From Salpingoeca rosetta (Eukaryota; Opisthokonta; Choanoflagellata; Craspedida; Salpingoecidae): 38,864 nt of DNA. Location: the NCBI RefSeq assembly GCF_000188695.1, contig NW_004754918.1:652020-690883 (forward strand), given 5' to 3'. The position numbers were made by a program, and so were the translations under genes. Under the pieces are notes generated by a model. The model made no database searches. It saw only the letters and a list, made by a program, of their open reading frames with translations, and was not told the origin of the DNA. Below are positions 25,101 through 37,006 of this stretch, piece by piece (the first letter of the stretch is position 1; each line of letters opens with the position of its first letter).

Positions 25101-26813
25101 TTTTCTTGCTTGCAGGCAACACGTGTGGGCGGGAACATCTGACGGGCACGTGTTCAAGGTCAGCACGCAGTCTGGCGCCATCATCGCCAAGGTGCGTGCA
25201 TGTTTATTTGCAGATGGGGTGCCACAGCAGCAGCAGAAGCAGCACTGTCGTGTGTATGTACGCATGTGCAAACACATTTTGCCCCCCCCTTGCTCTGTAC
25301 AATACACACCTGTGCACGCATACTTCTTCGTGCTTATTCATTATTCAACGCGTGTGTATGTGTGTGCATGTGTGTTGTGTATGTGCGTGTGTGTATGTGC
25401 GTGTGTGCATGTGTGCAGAAGTCGTGTGGGGCTGCGACAAGCGGTGGCGTGACGTCCTTGTTGCTGTTCCGCAAACAAGGCAGCACACTTGTGCTGTCGG
25501 TTTCTTTGTCCACGCTCACGGTAAGCTGGCACCCGATGTGACACATGCTGTGAGACACTTTGTGGGTGGTGGGACAAGGAGTGGCGACGTTGCTTACTTG
25601 CACAACTGTTGAATGTGCTCGCTTTCTGCTCACCTCGACTGCTGCTGCTGCTGCTGCTGTTGCGACTGTCGTTGTGTATCTGTGTCTGAATGTGCGTGTA
25701 TGTGAATTTGTGTGTTTGTGTGTCAATCTGGTCGCCAGGTGTGGGCAGAGCCAATGCAGGGCGCCGAGCAGCCAATGCTGCAGCACACGTTTGAAGCGCC
25801 CATCACTGCCGTCCAGTTTGCATCCGCCATCGCCCAGTTCATCTCGTGAGTGGCGCCGGAAGTGCTATGATGGTCTTGAAAGTGATGGCAGTCGAAGTTG
25901 GTGTTGTTGTGCAGTGACGTGTTGGGAAGCAAAGTAGGCGAGAGTCTTGAAGTCAGCCACACACACACACGCACGCACGCACACACACACGCACGCACGC
26001 ACACACACACACACACACACCATGAACACGACACGCGCGCAAACACACACGACACCACAATACATCACATCACACTGTGTCACAGGACAAGCTTGGACGA
26101 CATGCAGTTTTGGACACTGGAGATGAGCGGAGATGCAGCAGCGAAACACGAAGCAACAGCAGCAGCAGCGGCGGCGGCAGCACGGGCGAATAAGGAAAAC
26201 GCGGCAATGGCAGCGACAGCCACAGCGAAGCCCACCGCGACCACGAAGCCCGCTGACACGACAGCAGCATCGGCAGCCACAGAGGGGAGGGCACGCGTGC
26301 CGATGGAAGTGGAGGTGGAGGTGCTCACAGACGATACGGGAATGAAGAAGGGCGGTGGTGAGAAAGAGGATGACGATGATGAGGGTGAGGCTGATGGTGT
26401 GAGTGACGATGATGCCAGCGTTTCGACTTATGTCGTCAACGACGAGCAACAGAGCCGTGATGTTGAGGCGCCCCAGACACCATCGCCGTTGGCTGTGAAA
26501 CCAGCAACGCAACGCGTGCATGCACCAGACCGACAGCAACAGCAACAGCAACAACAGCGCCAACAGCAGCAGCAGCGAGAAAAAGAAGGTCCACGAAGGG
26601 ACATTGCGGATGCTGGCGACCATGGCGAGCAAGCAGCTGCAGCAGACAGTGGCGCTGACGTCATTGAGCAAGCCATCCTGGACGAGGTGTGTATTGACCT
26701 GTTGTTGCTGTCGTTGTTTGTTCGGGGACAAGGGAGCCTCGGGCCTGTGCGCAGTGTTTCCAACGTATGGACAAGGCGCACACAAGTGCACGTACGCGCA
26801 CATACGCACTGGT

Positions 26814-26845
<32 letters not shown>

Positions 26846-27468
26846 GACGAGCACAGCAAGTTACTTCCGGGCCCATCCGTTCACATCACCGTCTGGATGG
26901 TATTGCCACCCTTCATTTGTGTCTATGGCACGCGATTTCATGCAGATGGAGGCACGGCCCGTTCCTGCAATTGCGACACACGCGCGTGCACGGAGGACGT
27001 GGGCGCCGCTTCCGTCAACGATATACACAGCGGCACCGGAACAAGCAGGACTGCAGCTTGCAACAGCGGTGAGAAGAGCGAGACAGTGGAGATCGCTGTT
27101 TGGTTGCTCGCTTGTTTGTGTTTTTGCTTGCGTTGAACGTTTTTGTTAAGTCAATGAGTGCACAAACGCATGCCATGTGTTTGTTTGGACGCCTTTCCTC
27201 GTCTTCCAAATTCTCCATCATGTCCATCAGTCTCACTCTCCGTATCATTGGCGCAATGTCATGTTCAGATTGGCGTAAATTCAACTGGCGGTTCGTGCAT
27301 TTTGTGGCACGCGGCCTCTGGTCGCCTTCTCTTTGCAAGGTCTGAGCACAGGGAGGGCCTGTCAATGCCCGTGTTTGTATATGTACGTGTATGTGTGTAT
27401 ATGTGCGTGTATGTGTATTTGCTTGTGTGCTTGTGTGTGTGTGCTTGTGTGCTTGTGTGCTTGTGTGC

Positions 27469-27518
<50 letters not shown>

Positions 27519-28842
27519 GTGTGTGTGTGTGCCAATGCCTGTGTGTGTTTGTGCATTTGTCTGTCGGCTTGCCCTGTTTGCATTCGTTCATGTATGTCAT
27601 TGGTGTGTATCTGCGTGTCCGCTGGTTTGAGCGCATACAATTTGCCCGTTTCCACGTCACATTGATTTCCCTCACTCCACCCCCACCCCCTCCATTCCAC
27701 GGCAACAGCGGCGCGTGTGTTGTTGTTGAAGATGTTGAAGCGCGCCAGCAGCAGCATCTCCTGGGCCACAAGACCGACATCTCCTGTCTCGCAATCTCGC
27801 AGGACGGCGCTGTCTTTGCATCAGCAAGCGCGCGCTACAAGGTGTGCGTCATGTTGCGGCTTGTGGTGGTTGCGTGTGTGGCGTGTGCGTTGTGTGTCTG
27901 TGATGTGTTGCGATGTGTGCGTGTGTGTGCCGTGTGCCGTTTGTATGTGCGCATTCTCTCCTTCTCACGCCATGTGTGACTGCTTTGTGTATTGTTGAAC
28001 GTCGCCAACAGGGTCAAGAGCGCTCGGAGATTCGTGTGTGGGACGGGGTCACCGGTGCCTGCAAGCACACACTCTGCTACCACCTCTCCGCTGTAACGGC
28101 AATGGCCTTCTCCCAGGATGATCGCCTGCTGCTTACCCTCGGGCACTACCAGGACCCGAGTTTGGTGAGATAAACACAGTCACGTGGTGGACGTTGGTAG
28201 GCGATGATGAGTGACGAGGTGGTTGTGAGTTGCGCTGTTGTTTCTGTTGCTCGGATTTGGTTGTGATGCGGTGGCGATGGTTGCGTGCACGCATCATCCT
28301 TGTCGCTGTGCGATGGTCTGGCAGTTGTGGTGCTGCTCACATTGCAATGTTTGTGCTGTTGCAACGGTTCAGTGCCTGTGGAATGTCAACACGGGAGCGC
28401 TGCTGTGCACAACGCATCTGGATGTGCCGGTAATGCCATGACACGCTGGCGTTGGTCGTGTGCGTGTGTTTTTTGTGTCACTTTCGTGTGGGCAGCTGCT
28501 TCATCTCACGTGTTCTACGCGCATGTGCGTACATCTTTGTGTGTGTGTGTGTGTGTGTGTGTGTTGCAGTGCCATGCGGTTGCGTGGGATTTGCGCATTT
28601 ACAATGAGTTTGCAGTTGTGGGCGAAGATGATGCCGTGTTCTTCTTCTTCATCGACGACACCAAGGTTGCACCGTGGCGGTGGTTACTGTGTTGGCGTGC
28701 TTGCACTTCCCGCATTCCAGCACATTTGCTTGGAACACACACGCACACAAACACACACAAACACACACAAACACGTCGACATGTCATCTGCGGTTCTAAT
28801 ACCACGCACACACTCACTGTCATCCTGCGATATGGCACTGCA

Positions 28843-28925
<83 letters not shown>

Positions 28926-29824
28926 GGACCAGTACGAGCTGAATGTGTACAGAACAGGCGTGCATGCGCGCTCGCCAACACAGAAGACCAAAGACGGCAT
29001 GCAGTCTGTTAAGCCTGCATGCACGTCGCTCGCCTACACGCCAAACGGCATGTGAGTACGCACCCGTCGTCATGCTCACTGTGCGTGTGTGCGTGTGCGT
29101 GTGCGTGTGCGTGTGCGTGTGCGTGCGTGTGTGCGTGTGTGCGTGTATGGAGTAAATGTCGAACAATTGCATGCGGCACCTTCCTCTGCTGACTGTCATC
29201 GTTTATGTCATCACTGCTGATCATTGAGTTCAAACACGTGTTCACCTTGCGTCACTTCTTGCCGTCATCTCTCTGTTCAGTCTTCTTGTTGGCCATGCAG
29301 ACGGCCTGCTCTCTGCGTGGGACACACGCGACAACTCTTGCGTCATGTCCTGGCAGGTGCGTGATAGAACGCGCGTGTGTTTCACACTTTGTTTGTGGGT
29401 ACGAGCAGATAGAACAGTACACCAGTGCGCGCGTACGTGTCTGCGTGTGTGTATGTGAAAGCGAGTGCATTGTGCGTCATGCGCGTCGTGCACGTCATGC
29501 ACTTCATGAGTTTCACGTGTACATGCTCATCATATCACGGCTGCTACTCACGCCACAATTCCGACAGGCACGTGATCATCCACTGACACGCGTGCACGCA
29601 GCTGGGCCCATGGTGATGCTTTGTGACACATCTGGGGTCGCATCGCTCTTTACGCTCAATGATGAAGATCAAGGTGTGCCCAGAGAGGCAGTGGGTGTGA
29701 CGGGGCTGTGGTGGGGCTTGCGTGTTGTGGCTTATGCGTGTGCGTTCGTTGAAGTGTGCATGTGTGTGCGTTTGTTGATGTGTGCGTGTGCGTTTGTTGA
29801 TGTGCTTGTGCTGGTCATGCATGC

Positions 29825-29905
<81 letters not shown>

Positions 29906-31195
29906 TCGCGTAAGTGTGGTATGGTAAAAGATGCGCAAATGTTGCTTCTTGCACATTGCATGCAAGGGGTGTTACTTGCCGCCACTGCGTGCCTCTCCAA
30001 ATGGGTGTTCCTCACGAAGCCACACGCACGCACGCGTGCACGTGTTTCCTGGTCTTCTCATGCATGCAGGCACGCTGAAACTGGAAGGGGAGTTGTCTGT
30101 GAACGACAGCATTGTGGCCAGCAGCGTGGATGACGTGTTGGGCATGGCAATGGTTGCAACAACAGCAGGAATCTCCTGGGTGCTGCACTGGCGTGAGGGC
30201 GCTGCTGTGCGTCTTGGCTCTGCGCACACTACATGTATTCGTGACATTGCGCTTGCGCACGCCGGCCCCTTCTTTGCGTCGTGTGGGGACGACGGGAGCG
30301 TGCGTGTGTGGAATGGCGATGTTGCAGAACAGATTATGCACTTCCAGGTTGCAGACGCCTCCCTGCGGGCAACATGTGTCGCCTTTTCGCCAGGTGCGCT
30401 GTGCCGTGTGATCTGATTTGATCAAAACTGTGGGGCGTGTGTGTTGGGGTTGGGGCTGTGTGCGTGTGTGTGTGCATGCGTTTTGTTGAGAGTGGGTGGC
30501 TGCAACGCTGTTGACACGTGCAAGTTGCCAACAATCCCCACCACACACACACGCACACGCATACACACACACACACACACACACGCACGCACGCACGCAC
30601 GTATGCAGATGCAAAACACTGCGTTGCCGGGTACAGCAATGGCGTCTTGCGGCTGTTCAACCTCGACTCCGTTGAGATGGAGGCGAAGTTTCTGCCGCAC
30701 AGCACCGTCGTTGGCTGTGTCGTCTTCTCCCTTGATGGTGTGCCTGTGGTCGAGAAGGGCGCTGGGTGGTGGGGGTGGAGGAGGGGCGTTGAGATTTTGG
30801 TACTCATGTTGAAGGAGCGTGTGGGCTTGTGGCGCGCACTTGGACGTGCATGTATGCGACGCACGCAGGCATGTCTCTGCGTGGAGTTTTCACCCATCAC
30901 ACTGATGCTGATCCTCGCGGTGTTTGTGCTGTTTTGTTTTGCAGGACGGGTGATTTTGTCTGGTGGTGAAGATGGCACCATTGTCGTTACTTCTTCTTCA
31001 ACCGGCATGACACTGAGGTGAGAAGGAGCGCACATGCACTGTTCAAGGGTGTCTTGGTTGACGTTGTCCTTAATTTCGTGGTAATTTGGCCCATTGTTAC
31101 GGACTCACTCTCATAAGCTTAAAGATACCTCTCACCTGCATACTACATACACCCACACGCACGCACCCACACACCCACACACACACACCCACCAC

Positions 31196-31264
<69 letters not shown>

Positions 31265-31364
31265 NNNNNNNNNNNNNNNNNNNNNNNNNNNNNNNNNNNN
31301 NNNNNNNNNNNNNNNNNNNNNNNNNNNNNNNNNNNNNNNNNNNNNNNNNNNNNNNNNNNNNNNN

Positions 31365-31452
<88 letters not shown>

Positions 31453-31947
31453 TGCACGCACGCACACACGCAAACATGTCCCAACAGGACCATCATTGAC
31501 CATCGAGGCAGCCTCGTGTCGATGTTTGACGTCGCGGCGTCACACAAGCGGCCTGACCGCTCACCCGGTGCGGGGGCTGGCATGAGGATGGGGGATGGGG
31601 ATGGAGGCGGGAGTGAAGTGGTGATGACTGCACTGGTGAAAGAGAAGAAGTAGCATGTGCAGTCTCCAGGGGGGAAAGGATCATGCAGAGGTCATGGAGA
31701 CAAACAAACTTGGATGTGTGTTGCATGTTTCATGCTGCCACGCACTCACACATCCGCTTGCGCATGACAATCTGCTTGATCAGAGTTGTGGTTGGCGTGC
31801 TGCCAGGACCGGCGCATCAGTGTGTGGAACGCACACTGGTCGCAAGACAAGAACGACCTCATGGAGTGGCTGACGCTCGCTGCACCCGCATTTGAGCCAT
31901 CGCATGACCTGCAGGTGCCTGCTTGCGTGCTTGCGTGCGTGTGTATA

Positions 31948-31984
<37 letters not shown>

Positions 31985-33085
31985 GTGCATGTGTGTGTGT
32001 GTGTGCAGTTGAGTGCGTGCGAGTGTGCCATTGTGCGTTCGTGTGTATTTGCGGACATGAGTGCGCGTCCCTCACTGTGTGCGTGCCTGCAAGCAAGCCG
32101 AAGATCGCATTTCGCTGACCAATCTTCTGGTGACTGCCACAACGCCAACAACAAACAGGAACAGCCGCCCACGCTGGCCCGGTTTTCGCCCGTGGATCCG
32201 GAGCTCATTGTCTTCACCTCATTTGCGGCAACGCAGCAGGTGCGTGTGTGTGTGCGTGAATGATGGAAGAGGGAAGGGAGTGTGTGTGCAGGTGTGAGTG
32301 AGTGAGTGCTGCTGTCCTGTGCTCTGCACTTTGACGCGTTTGTGTGCAAGACAACTCGTTTGCATCTTCTCTCAACCCTCACCAGATGCACCGTGTATGT
32401 ATGCATTGTATGTATGCGTGTGTGTATCTGTATCTGTTGGCGTGGACACAGCTCAACTTCTACTCGCTGACGCTTCGCTCCATCGTGCGCAGGATTCGGT
32501 GCGTATGCGGGTTGTGTGTGATGTCACGGTGCGTGGGTGTGATTGTAGACGTCACATGCAGCGTTTACACACTGCCTTGTTTCACCCGTTTCCTCTTCAA
32601 CTGACATTCGAGAACTTCCAAACGCCAATCCCAAACCGCTTTATCTCAACCCCGCACACCACAGTCTGCAGCAGTTTGCGTGGGCTCTGGACATTTCGCC
32701 ACGCGGCACACTCGTTGCCGTTGGCACGCCAGACCGACTCGTGAAGATTGTCGATTACGACCAAGGTGGCGTGGTTGAACGTCTCTATCTGCGTTGTGCA
32801 CATGCACGTGTGGTGGCTGTAGTGCTTGCTGTGCTCGCATTCGTGTTGGATTTGGGGAACAAACGTGATGCTCCAATCTTCGAGTCACTCATGCACAAGC
32901 ACATGCACCCACGCATGCCCACACATTATTCACGCACTGCTGCCTTGTGTTGTGCGTGTTTAGGCACGTTCCAAGATTTCCCGGCACATGGAGACGTTGT
33001 TCGCTGCGTTCGATTCTCGCAATCTGGCGAATCCCTGTACACATCCGCACACAACCAACTCTTTAAGTGGAAGGCCCTCTTGTGA
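15727..33085 (+). CDS. WDR90: WDR90/POC16 centriolar WD-repeat protein, complete, 46 exons
   Basis: The 46 predicted exons sum to 6276 nt (2091 residues plus TGA), with every phase matching. Human WDR90 has about 1748. The order is the same as in the human protein: N-terminal CFAP20/DUF667-like domain, linker, WD-repeat block 1, linker, WD-repeat block 2. The extra length is mainly in the two linkers. Similar stretches include [17 protein letters not shown] near the N-terminus, DDRLLLTLG and DDGSVRVW in the second WD block, and the C-terminal FKWKALL. Family knowledge: WDR90 and Chlamydomonas POC16 are centriole-wall proteins. Their N-terminal domain resembles the axonemal inner-junction protein CFAP20 and binds microtubules, and human WDR90 is needed for the centriole inner scaffold. 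Its presence implies a flagellated cell with canonical centrioles. The start is the only suitable ATG (CCCCCATGG). Exon positions are given in the segment entries that follow. Confidence 0.94.
17588..17685. repeat. 49-bp tandem duplication in WDR90 intron 5
   Basis: Two nearly identical 49-bp copies contain TGTATTTTGTTGTG. They differ at a GGAGG/GCAGG site; the second copy carries TTGTGCAG followed by G, a good acceptor at 17657-17658. Confidence 0.85.
18057..18177. repeat. CA-rich microsatellite before a WDR90 acceptor
   Basis: CA units with GATA and CAGA interruptions lie in intron 6. A shorter GT run (17969-17983) sits on the donor side of the same intron. Confidence 0.88.
18408..18512. 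repeat. (TTTG)n tetranucleotide repeat, about 26 copies
   Basis: A nearly perfect TTTG array in WDR90 intron 7. It is open in several frames and encodes FVCL-type repeats that I treat as non-coding. Confidence 0.93.
19409..19453. repeat. (TA)n microsatellite
   Basis: An almost pure TA run begins six bases after the donor of WDR90 exon 8. Confidence 0.9.
19659..25845 (+). other. WDR90: WDR90 exons 9-27: first WD-repeat block
   Basis: Exons: 19659-19749, 20090-20196, 20395-20522, 20832-20901, 21137-21224, 21450-21545, 21749-21848, 22121-22210, 22397-22584, 22767-22822, 23070-23153, 23385-23464, 23721-23799, 24012-24110, 24399-24557, 24855-24952, 25116-25191, 25419-25520, 25739-25845 (about residues 551-1183). 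WD signatures include [56 protein letters not shown] and [11 protein letters not shown]. Blade edges are split over many short exons. Exon 9 (IKLRGVVGL) matches the human segment that opens this block. Confidence 0.88.
19976..20087. repeat. (CCA)n repeat before a WDR90 acceptor
   Basis: CCA/ATC units extend up to the acceptor CATCCAG of exon 10 (20090). The repeat replaces an ordinary T-rich pyrimidine tract. Confidence 0.88.
26086..26686 (+). other. WDR90: WDR90 exon 28: acidic and Gln-rich linker
   Basis: A 601-nt exon encodes about 200 residues of Ala/Lys/Thr-rich, then acidic ([16 protein letters not shown]), then poly-Gln sequence between the two WD blocks. Human WDR90 has a shorter linker at the same position. 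The frame is fixed by its phase-2 entry and phase-0 exit. Confidence 0.85.
28846..28924. repeat. (ATC)n repeat abutting a WDR90 acceptor
   Basis: About 26 ATC units run directly into the CAG acceptor of exon 35 (exon start 28927). Confidence 0.92.
29829..29904. repeat. (TG)n microsatellite
   Basis: A pure TG run of nearly 40 units in WDR90 intron 37. Confidence 0.93.
31198..31449. repeat. (CA)n microsatellite interrupted by an assembly gap
   Basis: CA repeats lie on both sides of the gap in WDR90 intron 40, so the true repeat length is unknown. Confidence 0.93.
31265..31364. other. Assembly gap, 100 N
   Basis: Exactly 100 N inside a CA repeat, probably a placeholder of arbitrary size. No predicted exon is affected. 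Confidence 0.99.
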
Positions 33086-33677
33086 GGAATTGCGTGTGTG
33101 TGTGTGTGTGCGTGTGTGTGCGTGTGTGTATGTGTGTGTGTGCATGTGTGTGTGGTGATCGATTCCGCGCACTACGTGCTTGTGCATGCATCTGATGCCG
33201 CTTGTGAGCCAGACAGAGGTGTGACCTGTGCTTTTGGTTTGTTGTGGTGTTGTGAAGACACCACCCACGCTGTGCTGTTGTTATCACTTGCTTTACGCGT
33301 CCAACCAACCTGCTGTAGGGCTGTTTATCGTTTTGTTTACGAGGGAGACGGCTTTGGGTTTTGTGTAAATAGCGCCCGCTCACCCACCGCCTTGTAGCAG
33401 AAAACGGCGTTTGCTGTTGAGAGAGAGAATACACACGCGTGTCGTGATGTGCTGTGAGTGCCATTCAACTCAAAACCAAACCTGAGCACACATGGGGCGT
33501 GCAGCGATCTAACCTGAAGAAAATTGAACGTCAAACAACGATTGGAGGGGGGGGGGGAATTGAAGAAGAAACGATGGGGCGCGTGCGTGCATCTGATGTG
33601 TTGTGTGTATGTTTGTGATGTGATGTGATGTGTTGTGTTGTGTTGTGTTGTGTTGTGTTGTGTTGTGTTGTGTTGTG

Positions 33678-33746
<69 letters not shown>

Positions 33747-33779
33747 GATCGAGTCCGCGCGAGGAGCGTGCAAAGGCGG
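33086..33779. other. Convergent intergenic region between WDR90 and FERRY3
   Basis: The two stop codons lie 694 bp apart on opposite strands, so both 3' untranslated regions and polyadenylation sites should be here or overlap. I see no canonical AATAAA on either strand. A TGTTG/TG repeat fills 33631-33745. Confidence 0.6.
33631..33745. repeat. (TGTTG)10 followed by (TG)n
   Basis: Ten perfect TGTTG pentamers lead straight into about 32 TG units, suggesting one repeat arose from slippage and mutation of the other. Confidence 0.92.
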
Positions 33780-34769
33780 CTATGTTGAGAGCATGCGTGT
33801 TTCCCTGAAGATGCTCGATGTCAACTCTACGAACATCGCAAACCGCTCCGGTGTTGTTTCCTGAACGCAGAGGGCGAGGGGAGGAATGCGAATGAGAAGC
33901 AGCATACGACAGGCAATGCATGAAAACGGGTGCTTGTATGCGTGTGCATGAGCGTGAGCGTGAGCGTGAGGGAGCGAGCAAAGGGGCATGTCATGCATGT
34001 TGCTTGTACGACCGTAGCATGTGCGCATGTGTGTGTGTGTTTGTATGCATGGGAGTGCAGTTGTTCAGCGCACCTTTGGAACCATCAGCTGAATCGTCTT
34101 TGAGCTCGAACGGCCCCTGATGGCGATGAACAAACGAACACACACACACACACACATGAAAGAAACAGCGCAAGCACCACATGTGAGCGCGACAAGGCGT
34201 GGTGAGCGCGACAAGGTTCAATCGCAAGCAACGAGCGGGCAAACACAGTTGCCCTGTCTGTCTGCTTGCTTGCCCTCCATGCTCACGGGCTCACTCTCGC
34301 GCGCGCACGGACAATACACCGCAACATGTGCACATCTCACCATGCGGTGTTTTCCATGATGAATCCTTTGATGGTTTTCAGAATCAGTTCACAGCGCCGC
34401 TCACAGAACCGGTCATCCATTTCCTGTGTTTGGGGTGAGGGAGTTGGAGGGACCGTGTTGAATGAACGTGGATTGGATTCATGTACAAGAGCAGACACAC
34501 ACACACACACACACACACACAGAGAGAGAAACACAGACACACACAGACGCACAGACACAGACACACAAACACACAGACACAGGCACACAGACACACAGAC
34601 GCACAGACACACAGACACACAGAGGTTTCTAGGGGCATGGAGCAGTGATAGTGACATCAAAAGGGATGTCCATGACCGGATAACACGTGGTGGCAACTGC
34701 ATCACCCGATTTTTATAGGTACCGGGGACCCGAGGGTTATTTGGGTGTCAGGGTAACTATACCATTGTG

Positions 34770-34838
<69 letters not shown>

Positions 34839-36469
34839 GACAGCAGGGTCGAACCGGGGTGTAGGAGTGGAGGAGGAGGAGGGGGAGGGTGATGGTCTGG
34901 ATGTCGTTCTGGAACATACAGCGGATGATGTTGCGAAGTCCAAGCAGCATTTTTGATCGCCCATTGAAGTTGTCTTGCAGCACCTGCAGATTAGGAGAAG
35001 AAGGCAGGTTACATGGAGGGAGCGAGTGGGGTTGGTCGTGTGAGTGCACAACAAAGGAGAAGATCTCGACAGAGCAAAACAGCAACGGTGAACGAGAATT
35101 AAGCCTTCGAGCACGCGCACACAGAGACACAGACACAGAGACACAGACACCCACACGCACACACACCCACACGCACACCCACACACGCACACACACCCAC
35201 ACGCACACACATGATCACCCACCTCATCGTCGGCGACGAGGTGGAAGACGACGTGGGCGTCCGCAAGATTCGAGTGGCGCGTGATGTAGAAGTCGCCTAC
35301 ATGGCGAAACCAAAGACAACAAAGCATGATACCAGGGTGGCGACATAATGATGGCATGGAGGTGGTGACAGCGGTCGTGATGGGCGCGTGTGAACGTATG
35401 GTGCATCGAGTCTGTCGACGGGGAAATGTCTCACGCTAGCCCAAAATAGCGCGGAACAAGCGCAACGAACACATGTGACCAGAGCTGCTTGTACGCACAG
35501 ACACATGCACAGCATGTGCACACAGACAGACACACATGTGCACACAGACACACACACACACAGACACACACACACACACACAGACATAGACACAGACACA
35601 CAGAAACACAAACGCACCTGGTGAGAGCTGACCGCGCACACCGCCGTCGTGTGTGGCCATAAGATCTACCTGAAGAGTCTCAATCTGCTCCGGCAACTCA
35701 GCAAAATGCAAATCCGTGGACTGAAAGCGCACGGAAAGTGAGCATGAAATTGTGAATGCGTGGATGACATGTCGTGACTGCGTGGATGACATGTCGTGAA
35801 TGTGACCTTCAAAGACACGGCAGACAACACACAAGCGGAGACAAAGGAGGAGACGCACACAGAAAACGAAAGCACAGCATCCACACAAACATCCACAAAG
35901 GCAAGCACAGAGACACAAGCGCAGACATGTACACACACGCACGCGTTCGCAGACGGCAGCAAACTCCGCCTTTGCACCGCTGTAACTGCTGAGACGCGTG
36001 TCAACAATGATAACAACCGCACGCAGCTCTGTCGAGTAGAGCGACATGGCTGTGGCCAAACGTTTCGCCTTTGACTCCATCGCCGTTCGCGCGTGCGCCT
36101 CCACACCGCATGTGTCAATGATGTTTCCTGATGGCAGCGGACACGCGTTTGTGTGTGATTGTGCGCGCATGTGATTGTGTGCATGAGAGAGAGACAGTGT
36201 GTGTGATTGTGTGCATGATGTGTGAAAGGAAGGGAGTGACTTGGGGTCAGGCAGAATTGACTGACTTTGCAACATTACACGAGGGACACCAACAACCTGC
36301 GTTCACACACACTCACACGGGCATATACCTGATATGAGACGCAGGTTGTGCTCGACTTTCTTCTGTGTTCCCAACATGACCGTGAAGGACTCAATCATCG
36401 GCTCCTGCTCCGCTGTGATGAGGATGATGATGATGGTGATGATGATGATGATGGTACTTTGTGGCGGTA

Positions 36470-36560
<91 letters not shown>

Positions 36561-36913
36561 ATGCACACACACACACACACACACGTATGCACACACACAT
36601 TCAGCAACTACAGCACGCCCCTCCAACCCTTCCTGACGTGCACACGTACGTTGGTCCTGTGGGATCTGCGATGAGCTCGACTGTGAGCGCTGCATCGTTC
36701 TCTGCTGCTGCGTTGCGGACGTCGTCGTGTTGCTGCTGCTCCCACTCCGCCCAAATGTGAACTTGCTGAACAGAGAGCCTGCACGCGTGTGGGGGTTCGA
36801 GAGGGGGGGGGGAGAGAAAGGGCATGAATGAGTACATGGTTAGGATCACATCGGAGAACAGCGAAAGCGATGAAGTGAAGATGGCAAGAAGTACGCTCGA
36901 TGAATGCACACAT

Positions 36914-37006
<93 letters not shown>

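Larger units (their letters stand above)
26847..33085 (+). other. WDR90: WDR90 exons 29-46: second WD-repeat block
   Basis: Exons: 26847-27068, 27269-27339, 27709-27841, 28012-28164, 28373-28429, 28570-28665, 28927-29051, 29281-29356, 29568-29673, 30070-30393, 30609-30737, 30945-31017, 31488-31567, 31784-31914, 32159-32239, 32452-32498, 32665-32765, 32964-33085. Recognisable WDR90 motifs are [80 protein letters not shown] and [16 protein letters not shown]. The 100-N assembly gap lies in the intron before 31488. Exon 29 is the least certain because its acceptor follows a CA repeat. Confidence 0.9.

Noticed and set aside
31568..31653. Extension of WDR90 exon 41 to the in-frame TAG near 31651 as the gene's end
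   Set aside because: This needs retention of an intron. The next exons (31784 onward) continue the WD block in correct phase to the family-like C-terminus at 33085.
33600..33745. Possible transposon end or terminal repeat at the TGTTG/TG array
   Set aside because: It is a simple pentamer-to-dimer microsatellite with no inverted repeat, target-site duplication or nearby transposase.
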